From Pseudomonadota bacterium (GTDB lineage: Bacteria > Bdellovibrionota_B > Oligoflexia > Oligoflexales > Bin106), in the NCBI GenBank assembly GCA_026710525.1, contig JAPOQT010000040.1, positions 1 to 7,941 on the forward strand: a stretch of DNA of 7,941 nucleotides. The letters run 5' to 3'. The first letter of the stretch is position 1. Each line of letters starts with the position of its first letter. This document shows positions 1-5,334 of the stretch, piece after piece. The notes under the pieces were generated by a model, which was not told the DNA's origin, made no database searches, and saw nothing but the letters and a program-made list of their open reading frames with translations. The translations under genes were made by a program, and so were the position numbers.

Positions 1-659
1 AGTTTGGCATCAAGGACGGTAAAAGATTGCTCTGAGAGTAAAGCAAGGGGGTTAATCTCTAGTTGTAAAAGATCGTATGTTTTAAAGACTTTGAATAGTT
101 GGACGAGGGTTTCATGTAATGATGGTACCAGGGAAGGGGGAAGTGCTGAGAGGTGCTGCAGTTGCCACGTATGGTATGAGGCAATACCACGGTCGTAATC
201 AAGGAAAAGTTTCACCAGTTTCTCGGGGTGTTTTTCAGCCACATCTTCGATATCCATCCCGCCTTCAGCAGAAAAAAGTAACGCCACCTTACCAGAGGAG
301 CGGTCCACAGAAAAACTCAGATAATATTCTGATGTTATATGGCAACCGGCTTCAAGATAAACCGTATGCACCATTTTGCCATCGACTCCTGTTTGGCGAG
401 TTACCAAAGTTGAACCCAGTAAAGACCGGGTAGCATCTTCTGCTTCTGTGAGGGATTTCACTATCTTAACGCCGCCGGCTTCACCACGACCACCAGCATG
501 TATTTGTGCTTTAACAGCGACGATACCATGGTAGCTATGGCTTGTGAGTTGGTGATACGCTGCTTTAACCTCAGCGACGGATGTCATAGGGATGCCTAAG
601 GGCACAGGCACTCCTGATTGTTTAAGCAGTTCTTTTGCTTGAAATTCATGAACGTACAT
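1..659 (-). CDS. sucC: Succinyl-CoA synthetase beta subunit (partial, C-terminus outside window)
   Basis: This is the beta subunit of the TCA-cycle enzyme that interconverts succinyl-CoA and succinate with formation of ATP or GTP; it pairs with SucD in the cytoplasm. The first 219 residues are visible, of about 390 expected. Seen: the family N-terminus MYVHEFQAKELL, the ATP-grasp nucleotide-binding stretch VKAQIHAGGRGEAGG (residues 49-63), VYLEAG (100-105), VDRSSGKV (118-125), AEGGMDIEDVAEK (131-143), and LEINPLALL (200-208) followed by LDAK. By comparison with E. coli SucC, N203 and D217 would be the magnesium ligands. The ATG at 659-657 matches the family start; the ribosome site is weak (AGAAAG, about 6 bases upstream). 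A promoter and leader lie at 709-790. sucD would be expected just beyond position 1. The identification is firm. Confidence 0.96.
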   Translation of the reverse strand, partial: MYVHEFQAKELLKQSGVPVPLGIPMTSVAEVKAAYHQLTSHSYHGIVAVKAQIHAGGRGEAGGVKIVKSLTEAEDATRSLLGSTLVTRQTGVDGKMVHTVYLEAGCHITSEYYLSFSVDRSSGKVALLFSAEGGMDIEDVAEKHPEKLVKLFLDYDRGIASYHTWQLQHLSALPPSLVPSLHETLVQLFKVFKTYDLLQLEINPLALLSEQSFTVLDAK

Positions 660-708
660 GGTGGTCTTTCTGAGTGGTTAAGTTGGTAAAAAACCCATGG
701 TATGACAT

Positions 709-743
709 GTGATATCTCGTGAGAAACAAATTAAAGATATCAC
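709..743 (-). promoter_or_regulatory. 9-bp inverted repeat in the sucC leader
   Basis: GTGATATCT (709-717) and AGATATCAC (735-743) are perfect inverted repeats separated by 17 bases. They lie about 50 bases upstream of the sucC start and downstream of the predicted transcription start (about 755), so they could form a leader hairpin or a two-half-site operator. There is no U tract, so a terminator is unlikely. The repeat is directly visible; its role is inference. Confidence 0.45.
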
Positions 744-761
744 TTTTAAAAACACTAGGGT

Positions 762-790
762 ATCATACTGGTATTTTGTTGTGAATTCAA
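762..790 (-). promoter_or_regulatory. Sigma70-type promoter of sucC
   Basis: On the minus strand TTGAAT (790-785) and TATGAT (767-762) are separated by exactly 17 bases. Each matches the sigma70 consensus hexamers well. Transcription would begin near 755, giving a leader of about 95 bases. This implies that sucC starts its own transcript here rather than being co-transcribed from upstream. Confidence 0.65.
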
Positions 791-810
791 GATCTGTCGA
801 CGAGTAAACA

Positions 811-839
811 TTAACCGACATGATTATTCAAAGGATTAT
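811..839 (+). promoter_or_regulatory. Possible plus-strand promoter feeding the orphan terminator
   Basis: TTAACC (811-816) and GATTAT (834-839) are separated by 17 bases; each matches four of six consensus positions. If used, transcription would start near 846 and run straight into the terminator at 869-898. This is weak evidence, listed because it would explain that terminator. Confidence 0.25.
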
Positions 840-868
840 CTATCAGCTTCATGGTCACACTTTTCATC

Positions 869-898
869 GGAACTTTGTGAGTAGTTCCTAATTTTTTT
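869..898 (+). terminator. Rho-independent terminator without an upstream gene
   Basis: GGAACT (869-874) pairs with AGTTCC (883-888) around an 8-base loop, followed by TAA and seven consecutive T (892-898). This is a classical intrinsic terminator layout on the plus strand. The gene to its left (sucC) is on the other strand, so it ends either a short RNA or an attenuated leader of the cyclophilin gene 250 bases further on. Confidence 0.6.
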
Positions 899-1110
899 CA
901 ATCATCCCATGATCTCACCTTATTCATCATGGTCTGTGGCAGTGACCAGGGTTATGAATGATAATGAATGGTTCAACACGGTCATAGGTGGCAATAGGCA
1001 TCGAGAGTATTGTATGATGACAGGACGGGGTGGTGGTGAGATGAAAAAAGAACATATTCAGCTGAATCATGAGCACAGAAATTTGTCCATAATTTATTCT
1101 ATTTATCACT

Positions 1111-1116
1111 TATAAT
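1111..1116 (+). promoter_or_regulatory. TATAAT -10 element of the cyclophilin gene
   Basis: A perfect TATAAT lies 35 bases ahead of the start codon in a very AT-rich stretch (about 1085-1138). No good -35 hexamer sits 16-18 bases upstream, so promoter strength is uncertain. The implied leader is about 30 bases. Confidence 0.4.
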
Positions 1117-1140
1117 ACTTATATTTTTTATTATTTTAGT

Positions 1141-1148
1141 AAGGAGAT
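1141..1148 (+). promoter_or_regulatory. Strong ribosome binding site for the cyclophilin gene
   Basis: AAGGAGAT is almost fully complementary to the 16S rRNA tail. The AGGAG core (1142-1146) is five bases from the ATG at 1152. It is the best ribosome site in the window and fixes the start. Confidence 0.9.
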
Positions 1149-1151
1149 ACT

Positions 1152-1937
1152 ATGAAGTTACCAGTGTTAAGTTGTCAGGTTCATCGTGTTAGCAGTTTCT
1201 GGGGGCGTACCCAGTTTTTTTTGTTGGCAGGTCTCTTGGTGGTGAGTGTTACCCTACTAATGCCGGCTGTTGGTCAAGCTGAAGCAGAGAAGGAGAGTGG
1301 GAAGTCAGCTACTACTACTAAGAAGTCAGCTACTAAAGCAACATCATCAGAGTCAACGAAGGAGAAAAGTCAAAAGGATGCGACCAAAGTACAAACCAAA
1401 TCATCAACCAAATCATCAGCGAAGGAGAATCATCAAGTGTTAGTCACATTCAAAACAAGTCTCGGTGTTATGAAGTTATCATTGTTTCATAAAGAAACTC
1501 CTGTAACCGTATCCAACTTTATGAGTCTTGTTCAGAAGGATTTTTATAACGGTTTGAAATTCCATCGAGTGATTAAAAACTTTATGATTCAAGGCGGTGA
1601 TCCCAAGGGTAATGGTACCGGTGGTCCTGGGTACACATTTCAAGATGAATTCAATCCAAAACTAAAACACGATAAAAAAGGTGTTTTATCCATGGCTAAC
1701 TCAGGGCCAAATACCAATGGATCCCAGTTTTTTATTACCCTAGCCGCTACACCATGGCTTGATGGCAAACATACGGTTTTTGGTGAAGTAGTTGAAGGGT
1801 TAGAAGTCCTTGATACTATTGGTACCACTAAAACTAACGCGCAAGATGTTCCGCTAACGACTGTTGTTATGGAGAAGGTGACTGTTGCTGGGGATTTTAA
1901 ACCCGTTGAGTTTAAGAAGGTGATGAGTAACAGATAA
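1152..1937 (+). CDS. Secreted cyclophilin-type peptidyl-prolyl cis-trans isomerase
   Basis: A 261-residue enzyme that catalyses cis-trans isomerisation of X-Pro bonds during protein folding, predicted to act in the periplasm. Residues 1-43 form a signal peptide: a long n-region, a hydrophobic core FFLLAGLLVVSVTLLM (22-37), and probable cleavage after VGQA. Residues 46-94 are a low-complexity Lys/Ser/Thr linker. The cyclophilin domain spans about 96-252. The active-site landmarks are present: FHRVIKNFMIQGGD (the Arg, Phe, Met and Gln of the CypA pocket), MANSGPNTNGSQFFIT, and WLDGKHTVFG (the Trp and His). The start is set by a strong ribosome site. The gene stands alone, convergent with the M23 gene downstream. 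The family call is firm. Whether it corresponds to PpiA-type housekeeping or a specialised envelope role cannot be read from the sequence. Confidence 0.96.
   Translation: MKLPVLSCQVHRVSSFWGRTQFFLLAGLLVVSVTLLMPAVGQAEAEKESGKSATTTKKSATKATSSESTKEKSQKDATKVQTKSSTKSSAKENHQVLVTFKTSLGVMKLSLFHKETPVTVSNFMSLVQKDFYNGLKFHRVIKNFMIQGGDPKGNGTGGPGYTFQDEFNPKLKHDKKGVLSMANSGPNTNGSQFFITLAATPWLDGKHTVFGEVVEGLEVLDTIGTTKTNAQDVPLTTVVMEKVTVAGDFKPVEFKKVMSNR
1301..1335 (+). repeat. 14-base direct repeat in the cyclophilin linker
   Basis: GAAGTCAGCTACTA occurs at 1301-1314 and again at 1322-1335, a 21-base (seven-codon) period, so the reading frame is kept. It encodes part of the Lys/Ser/Thr-rich linker. Confidence 0.8.
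1395..1418 (+). repeat. 12-base perfect tandem duplication in the cyclophilin linker
   Basis: ACCAAATCATCA is repeated twice without interruption (1395-1406, 1407-1418), encoding TKSS-TKSS. Together with the repeat at 1301-1335 it suggests that the linker grew by in-frame slippage or duplication. Confidence 0.85.
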
Positions 1938-1962
1938 GGGCTCAGCTCATTGTTTACCCTGT

Positions 1963-1986
1963 AGAGATCTTTAAATGGGGGTCTCT
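1963..1986. terminator. Inverted repeat downstream of the cyclophilin gene
   Basis: AGAGATC (1963-1969) can pair with GGTCTCT (1980-1986), with one G-U pair and a 10-base loop. It starts 25 bases after the cyclophilin stop. No T run follows, so it is at best a weak or Rho-assisted terminator or a 3'-end protecting hairpin. Confidence 0.3.
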
Positions 1987-1994
1987 GGAGAAGC

Positions 1995-2035
1995 ATCCAC
2001 ACCTTCAAGTTTGGCGGGTGTGGATTCAACTTGAA
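1995..2035. terminator. Overlapping inverted repeats between convergent genes, candidate bidirectional terminator
   Basis: ATCCACACC (1995-2003) is the exact complement of GGTGTGGAT (2017-2025), a 9-bp stem with a 13-base loop. Inside that loop TTCAAGTT (2004-2011) is the exact complement of AACTTGAA (2028-2035), an 8-bp alternative stem. The element fills the gap between two convergent stop codons and ends two bases after the M23 stop. No T tract is present on either strand. Confidence 0.45.
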
Positions 2036-2037
2036 AA

Positions 2038-3045
2038 TTAATAATATCTCGGGAAAATCTTGTTATTTTCAAGTTTTTTGAGAAACGAGGTGGGGTCTTT
2101 TAGGTCCCACCTTCTTTTAAATGGATAATTATTTTCAACCGTAAGAGGACCTTTGGCTTCTCCGGAGTACAGTTCAAAATGAAGCATCTCTAGGTGTCCG
2201 ATATACCCTATCTTTTGTCCAGCCCCCACTTGATCACCGATTTTCAAACCATCAGCCATACTGCTCACTTCTCCATATCTCACAACAAAGTTGCCATGGT
2301 CAACAACCACGGCATCGGTAGCGGCATAAAATGGGTAGTAATCTAACACCTTACCATCAGCGACAGCAAAAACCGGATATCCTTCATGCTCGAGTAGATC
2401 ATTGGCTGCATGCCTTCGGTAGCCATAATCTCTTTCGGCTCCAAAGCCACGTCCTTCGGTAATGTAGTCATCGAGAGGTTGATCAAAGAGAGGGAAAACA
2501 ATAGCTGACCGATAAGGCTGAGTTAAAGACTGCCCTATAATATTTTCAGAGATCATAATTTCCGTATTGTCGTAGTAGTCTGGATGATAAAATTGGGGTT
2601 GATGATGGTTGTTATAGGATAGGTGGTGATCATGATGTTGTCTTGCTTGGTTGAGTGGTTTTGCTTGACCAAAATACATATCATGGGAAGCAATAAAAAG
2701 ATCTTGACTACCGGGACTACAGACACGTGTTAGGCCATCAGTTTGAATAACGATACCATTGGTTCGTCGACTCATATTAGCAATAGTAAATTGGTCACCT
2801 GCTGAAAAATGGCATAGTACCCCAGCGGTATTTTTACTAGAGTAATTTTTGATAAAGGTCACAGTGGCGCCTTGGACCACGGCTTTATAATCTTTTCCTT
2901 GTCCCATATATATTTTTTTTCTTAGGGAAATCGGCCCATCTTCACTACATGAAATCACTGCCAAACAAGGAAGCAACCAGATGGCGAGAGGCAAGAAAAA
3001 GCCCTTAAAATTGTTTCGATAACTAATGATATTAGGGTAATTCAT
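2038..3045 (-). CDS. M23 (LytM-like) domain lipoprotein, paralogue A
   Basis: A 335-residue predicted lipoprotein. Residues 16-32 are hydrophobic and end in the lipobox VISC, with Cys33 lipidated and Ser next. Residues about 55-126 form a domain shared with the paralogue at 5721-6770, including Cys78 and Cys109. Residues 137-154 are His/Tyr/Asn-rich (seven His). The M23 domain covers about 198-325: GRGFGAERD, then HAAND (zinc ligands H212 and D216), VFAVADGKVLDYY, VVVDHGNFVVRYGEV, VGAGQKIG, and MLHFELYSG (zinc ligand H289). Classical LytM enzymes have Y-x-H and H-x-H; here these read YGE (E259) and MLH (M287), so both catalytic histidines are replaced. M23 proteins cut peptidoglycan cross-bridges, or, when degenerate, act as regulators. 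Which applies here is open. The ATG has no clear ribosome site, and no alternative start keeps the signal peptide. Confidence 0.9.
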   Translation of the reverse strand: MNYPNIISYRNNFKGFFLPLAIWLLPCLAVISCSEDGPISLRKKIYMGQGKDYKAVVQGATVTFIKNYSSKNTAGVLCHFSAGDQFTIANMSRRTNGIVIQTDGLTRVCSPGSQDLFIASHDMYFGQAKPLNQARQHHDHHLSYNNHHQPQFYHPDYYDNTEIMISENIIGQSLTQPYRSAIVFPLFDQPLDDYITEGRGFGAERDYGYRRHAANDLLEHEGYPVFAVADGKVLDYYPFYAATDAVVVDHGNFVVRYGEVSSMADGLKIGDQVGAGQKIGYIGHLEMLHFELYSGEAKGPLTVENNYPFKRRWDLKDPTSFLKKLENNKIFPRYY

Positions 3046-3064
3046 AATTTTACAACAGTTATTT

Positions 3065-3112
3065 ACACAATATTAGATCAAAAATACTGTAACGTTTTTC
3101 GGAATATTGTGT
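3065..3112. promoter_or_regulatory. 10-bp inverted repeat upstream of M23 paralogue A
   Basis: ACACAATATT (3065-3074) and AATATTGTGT (3103-3112) are perfect inverted repeats with 28 bases between them, 20-67 bases ahead of the M23 start codon. On the minus strand a TAATAT hexamer (3075-3070) overlaps the inner arm and could be the -10, but no good -35 is present. Two regulator half-sites or a leader stem are both possible. Confidence 0.4.
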
Positions 3113-3186
3113 CATCACTTTAAAAAAAAATTAATTTTATTAGCCATTTACGGTTCCTAATCTGTTACTGGATACCGAGTCTTTTG

Positions 3187-3214
3187 TTGTTCTGCTGTTT
3201 CTCAGCTTTATACT
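3187..3214 (+). promoter_or_regulatory. Possible promoter of a small RNA
   Basis: TTGTTC (3187-3192) and TATACT (3209-3214) are separated by 16 bases. The -10 matches five of six consensus bases; the -35 only three. Transcription would start near 3221. Support comes mainly from the terminator-like hairpin about 85 bases downstream. Confidence 0.3.
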
Positions 3215-3220
3215 GACTTT

Positions 3221-3338
3221 TTAATATGGGTGAGTGACACAAGATTTTCGTTGAGATTCGGTCAATATTAAACGGTATTAAATCTTGAGTTCATATAAAT
3301 GTTAGGGATTTTCATCAGGCTAATCCCTTTATTTGTTG
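3221..3338 (+). ncRNA. Candidate small RNA, about 115 bases
   Basis: The segment lies between a possible promoter (3187-3214) and a terminator-like hairpin (3304-3328). It contains CAAGATTT (3240-3247) paired with AAATCTTG (3280-3287), an 8-bp stem extended by two more pairs beyond one mismatch. It has no open frame of note and matches no RNA family I recognise. The prediction rests only on layout and base pairing. Confidence 0.28.
3304..3338 (+). terminator. Terminator-like hairpin with T-rich tail, no gene upstream
   Basis: AGGGATT (3304-3310) pairs perfectly with AATCCCT (3322-3328) around an 11-base loop and is followed by TTATTTGTTGT. The tail is T-rich but interrupted. It reads in the plus direction, where no coding gene precedes it. 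Confidence 0.4.
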
Positions 3339-3738
3339 TCACTAGTGCGACAGTAGTTTTTACTTGAAAAAACAAAATTAATGTGCTCATTAATAAGTAG
3401 ATCAACACGGGATACCACCATGAGAGAAAAAGGAAAAAGCCCTCTGTATCAATAAAACTACCGAGATCTAGAAGATAAAATTAAGGTGCGAAAAGGGACC
3501 TAAGGGAATTGTTCACACTGACCTGAAGCAACAATCACTTTCTTGATGTTTTTTTATCAGTTGACGAGAGAGTAGGGGCTCAGGAGAGCTGGTGATAAAA
3601 CAGGCAAACATTTTAGTCAAACACACTGACTTGATCACAGTATTTTAAAGTCATACCTAGTGCAAATTCTTTCACGACAATATAGGGTTTTCACAGTCTT
3701 CAAGGAAACCTCGTTTTTTGTGAAACACAAGAGTCCCT

Positions 3739-3773
3739 CAAGGTAGAGATAGAGTTTCTCCATCTCTACCTTG
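3739..3773. terminator. 12-bp hairpin downstream of the Cys-rich lipoprotein gene
   Basis: CAAGGTAGAGAT (3739-3750) and ATCTCTACCTTG (3762-3773) are perfect inverted repeats. Inside the loop GAG/CTC adds three more pairs. On the minus strand the hairpin begins 48 bases after the stop at 3822. No T run follows in either direction, so it is either an atypical terminator or a stabilising 3' hairpin. It is the longest perfect stem in the window. Confidence 0.45.
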
Positions 3774-3821
3774 TAACTATTGAGTAATACTAAATCTTAG
3801 CGATGATAATAATGACCTTGC

Positions 3822-5210
3822 CTATGGTCCAAACCAGTTCCAATTGCTCTTTTTTTCCGGTAATTTCGGTGGTGTAGGCACCAGGCCACCAAAAATGACA
3901 TGACCATTTCGACACTCTCCTTGAGACTGTTCATCTGCTACCTGAGTTGTTGGTGCTGGATTACCATATTGATTAACAGGAACATTAGGATCAACTCGAG
4001 CACAGTCCCTAGGGTTGAGCCAAGATGGGAGTAGGCCAATTTTACAGGCAAAGTTTGCTACGGAAGCTTGAATCAGATTCTTAGGTGGCGGTCTCATTGT
4101 TACTTGATAGTTATCACCACCTTCAATGCATTTTCCCGCCGTTTTGAGTTCTTTTAGGTACCGTTTAACAGCACAGTACTCATAACCCTTAAATTCTCCT
4201 GATTTGAGTTGTGATGAAACACCTGTAGTGTTAAAACCTGTATAAGCTCGGCCCCAGGTGTCATAGATACCATATTGTTTCCACTGATTATGTTGTTGGT
4301 AAGCACAAAAGTAAGCATAAGCAAATGTTTTCGTTGTCCAGGGGATGTTGGGTGTTACACAGGGATTTTCTTTTTTCGATGGTACATCCTTTTCAGGAAC
4401 ACAGATGGTATTACCTCTGCCTACTGGCGCTTGATTAGCCCTCACATGATCCATATGAATTCTTAGGTTGGAGCATTTGGTGCCACCATTCCACCACCGG
4501 AGTGAGGCGCAAAAATCTAAGGCGCCAAGAACATGAGGACTGTGATTTCGGTTAGAAAACTTAAGAATATCCAGTCCTCTACTACCGCATAGTTCTTTGA
4601 TATTCGCGACTGAAGTACCTAAATAGATCTGAAATAATCCATGGCACAATTTGCCACCACCACAATTATTAGTCGTGGTAGCAAAATAGGCATCATCACT
4701 CCATGGATCACCTTTGTTTGCTTCAAAGTCTCTGATCACAGCAAAAAAAGCAGCAGGATGAATGGGTCGATGAGGCATATCAGGCTTGCCATTATCACCC
4801 ATGATGTTGAGGAGCATGCGTGCTGTGCCAGTAAGGGTTTTCCCCGTTATTGAAGATGGGTTAATACCTAATTCTTCTTTAATCATAAATCGTTGTTCTG
4901 GATCGAAAGCAAACAGACCTTGATCATCTTTTTTTAAGCGACTGACGATGGTTTTGAAAAAAACCTCGCTTTTTTCGTAAACATTATCATAAATATTATT
5001 ATTATTACCTATGGGACCGTCATCGGTACCACAGCGATCATCGTTGCCTGTTGTCAGATTTTTAATTGAGGTGGCATTAAGTTGTGTTCCTTCAGTGCTA
5101 TCAAGTGATGTGGAGTGTTGTTTACAAGAGGTAAAGATCAAACCCATGATAATAAATATCAAGGAAAATACCCTAAATTTTTGTGGTTGAAGTTGAATTC
5201 TCGTAAACAT
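3822..5210 (-). CDS. Cysteine-rich lipoprotein, possible lysozyme/transglycosylase-like enzyme
   Basis: A 462-residue predicted lipoprotein that I cannot name. The hydrophobic segment FSLIFIIMGLIFTS precedes Cys29 (FTSC, with an unusual Phe at -3), so lipidation at Cys29 is likely. Fourteen further Cys follow (60, 183, 189, 208, 234, 246, 270, 284, 302, 346, 361, 389, 403, 433), an even number that suits disulfides outside the cytoplasm. Residues 152-196 contain AAFFAVIRDFEANKGDPW and then CHGLFQIYLG. A Glu (E163) followed some 27 residues later by GLFQI resembles lysozyme and SLT transglycosylase cores (catalytic Glu, then G-[LIF]-x-Q-I). Aromatic segments follow, such as CASLRWWNGG and YAYFCAYQQHNQW. 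The C-terminus is Pro/Asn-rich. The ATG at 5210 is chosen because AGAGGAAG lies five bases upstream and it opens directly into a signal peptide; an in-frame TTG at 5273 has neither. Muralytic activity is inference. Confidence 0.72.
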   Translation of the reverse strand: MFTRIQLQPQKFRVFSLIFIIMGLIFTSCKQHSTSLDSTEGTQLNATSIKNLTTGNDDRCGTDDGPIGNNNNIYDNVYEKSEVFFKTIVSRLKKDDQGLFAFDPEQRFMIKEELGINPSSITGKTLTGTARMLLNIMGDNGKPDMPHRPIHPAAFFAVIRDFEANKGDPWSDDAYFATTTNNCGGGKLCHGLFQIYLGTSVANIKELCGSRGLDILKFSNRNHSPHVLGALDFCASLRWWNGGTKCSNLRIHMDHVRANQAPVGRGNTICVPEKDVPSKKENPCVTPNIPWTTKTFAYAYFCAYQQHNQWKQYGIYDTWGRAYTGFNTTGVSSQLKSGEFKGYEYCAVKRYLKELKTAGKCIEGGDNYQVTMRPPPKNLIQASVANFACKIGLLPSWLNPRDCARVDPNVPVNQYGNPAPTTQVADEQSQGECRNGHVIFGGLVPTPPKLPEKKSNWNWFGP

Positions 5211-5213
5211 GGT

Positions 5214-5221
5214 CTTCCTCT
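5214..5221 (-). promoter_or_regulatory. Ribosome binding site that decides the lipoprotein start
   Basis: On the minus strand AGAGGAAG carries an AGGA core five bases ahead of the ATG at 5210. It supports that start over the in-frame TTG at 5273, which would add 21 polar residues in front of the signal peptide. Confidence 0.75.
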
Positions 5222-5303
5222 CAATATGATTGCTTGAGTCATGAAGGTGTATCCATAATGATGAACAGCGCAACTAACCCCTGTGGTTGACTAACGTCAT
5301 AAG

Positions 5304-5333
5304 ATAAAAAAACTTTAAATTTAATTTTTTTAT
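5304..5333. repeat. 9-bp A/T inverted repeat at the predicted transcription start
   Basis: ATAAAAAAA (5304-5312) and TTTTTTTAT (5325-5333) are perfect inverted repeats around a 12-base A/T-rich core. On the minus strand the repeat begins two bases after the -10 element, so it covers the start of the transcript. A purely A-U stem would be weak as RNA; it could also be a bent-DNA or protein-binding site. Confidence 0.5.
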
Positions 5334-5334
5334 G

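Larger units (their letters stand above)
660..1151. other. Divergent intergenic region between sucC and the cyclophilin gene
   Basis: About 490 bases with no supported gene. The sucC side holds its promoter and leader repeat. The middle holds a plus-strand terminator (869-898) with no gene in front of it. At 1056-1067 there is a perfect 12-base palindrome, ATTCAGCTGAAT. The cyclophilin side holds a TATAAT element and a strong ribosome site. Two overlapping short open frames on opposite strands (about 909-1115) have no recognisable composition, family or ribosome site, and I left them out. Confidence 0.6.
3046..3821. other. 776-bp gene-free stretch
   Basis: No open frame of useful length on either strand. 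It holds a 10-bp inverted repeat ahead of the M23 gene (3065-3112), a candidate small RNA with promoter and terminator (3187-3338), and a 7-bp palindromic hairpin ATTAATG/CATTAAT (3377-3394). It also holds a 7-bp repeat TTTCACA/TGTGAAA (3689-3695, 3719-3725) and a 12-bp hairpin (3739-3773). I see nothing recognisable in 3400-3680. Confidence 0.6.

Noticed and set aside
4..433. Plus-strand open frames opposite sucC
   Set aside because: They lie entirely antisense to a clear SucC coding sequence, with no ribosome site and no family resemblance.
909..1115. Overlapping short open frames on both strands in the sucC-cyclophilin gap
   Set aside because: Mutually antisense, no ribosome site, no protein-like pattern or recognised motif; 60-68 codons can occur by chance here.
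1640..2029. 129-codon minus-strand frame
   Set aside because: Antisense to the conserved cyclophilin domain; its 5' part is just the convergent gap.
3062..3090. Plus-strand TTTACA-17-TACTGT as the small-RNA promoter
   Set aside because: The -10 matches poorly and it overlaps the inverted repeat ahead of the M23 gene; the TATACT element at 3209 is a better candidate.
3144..3152. CCATTTACG shared upstream of both M23 genes (also 6780-6788)
   Set aside because: Only nine bases, at very different distances from the two start codons (about 99 and 10 bases); chance is a sufficient explanation.
5211..5273. Upstream TTG start for the Cys-rich lipoprotein
   Set aside because: It adds 21 polar residues before the signal peptide and has no ribosome site, whereas the ATG at 5210 has both.
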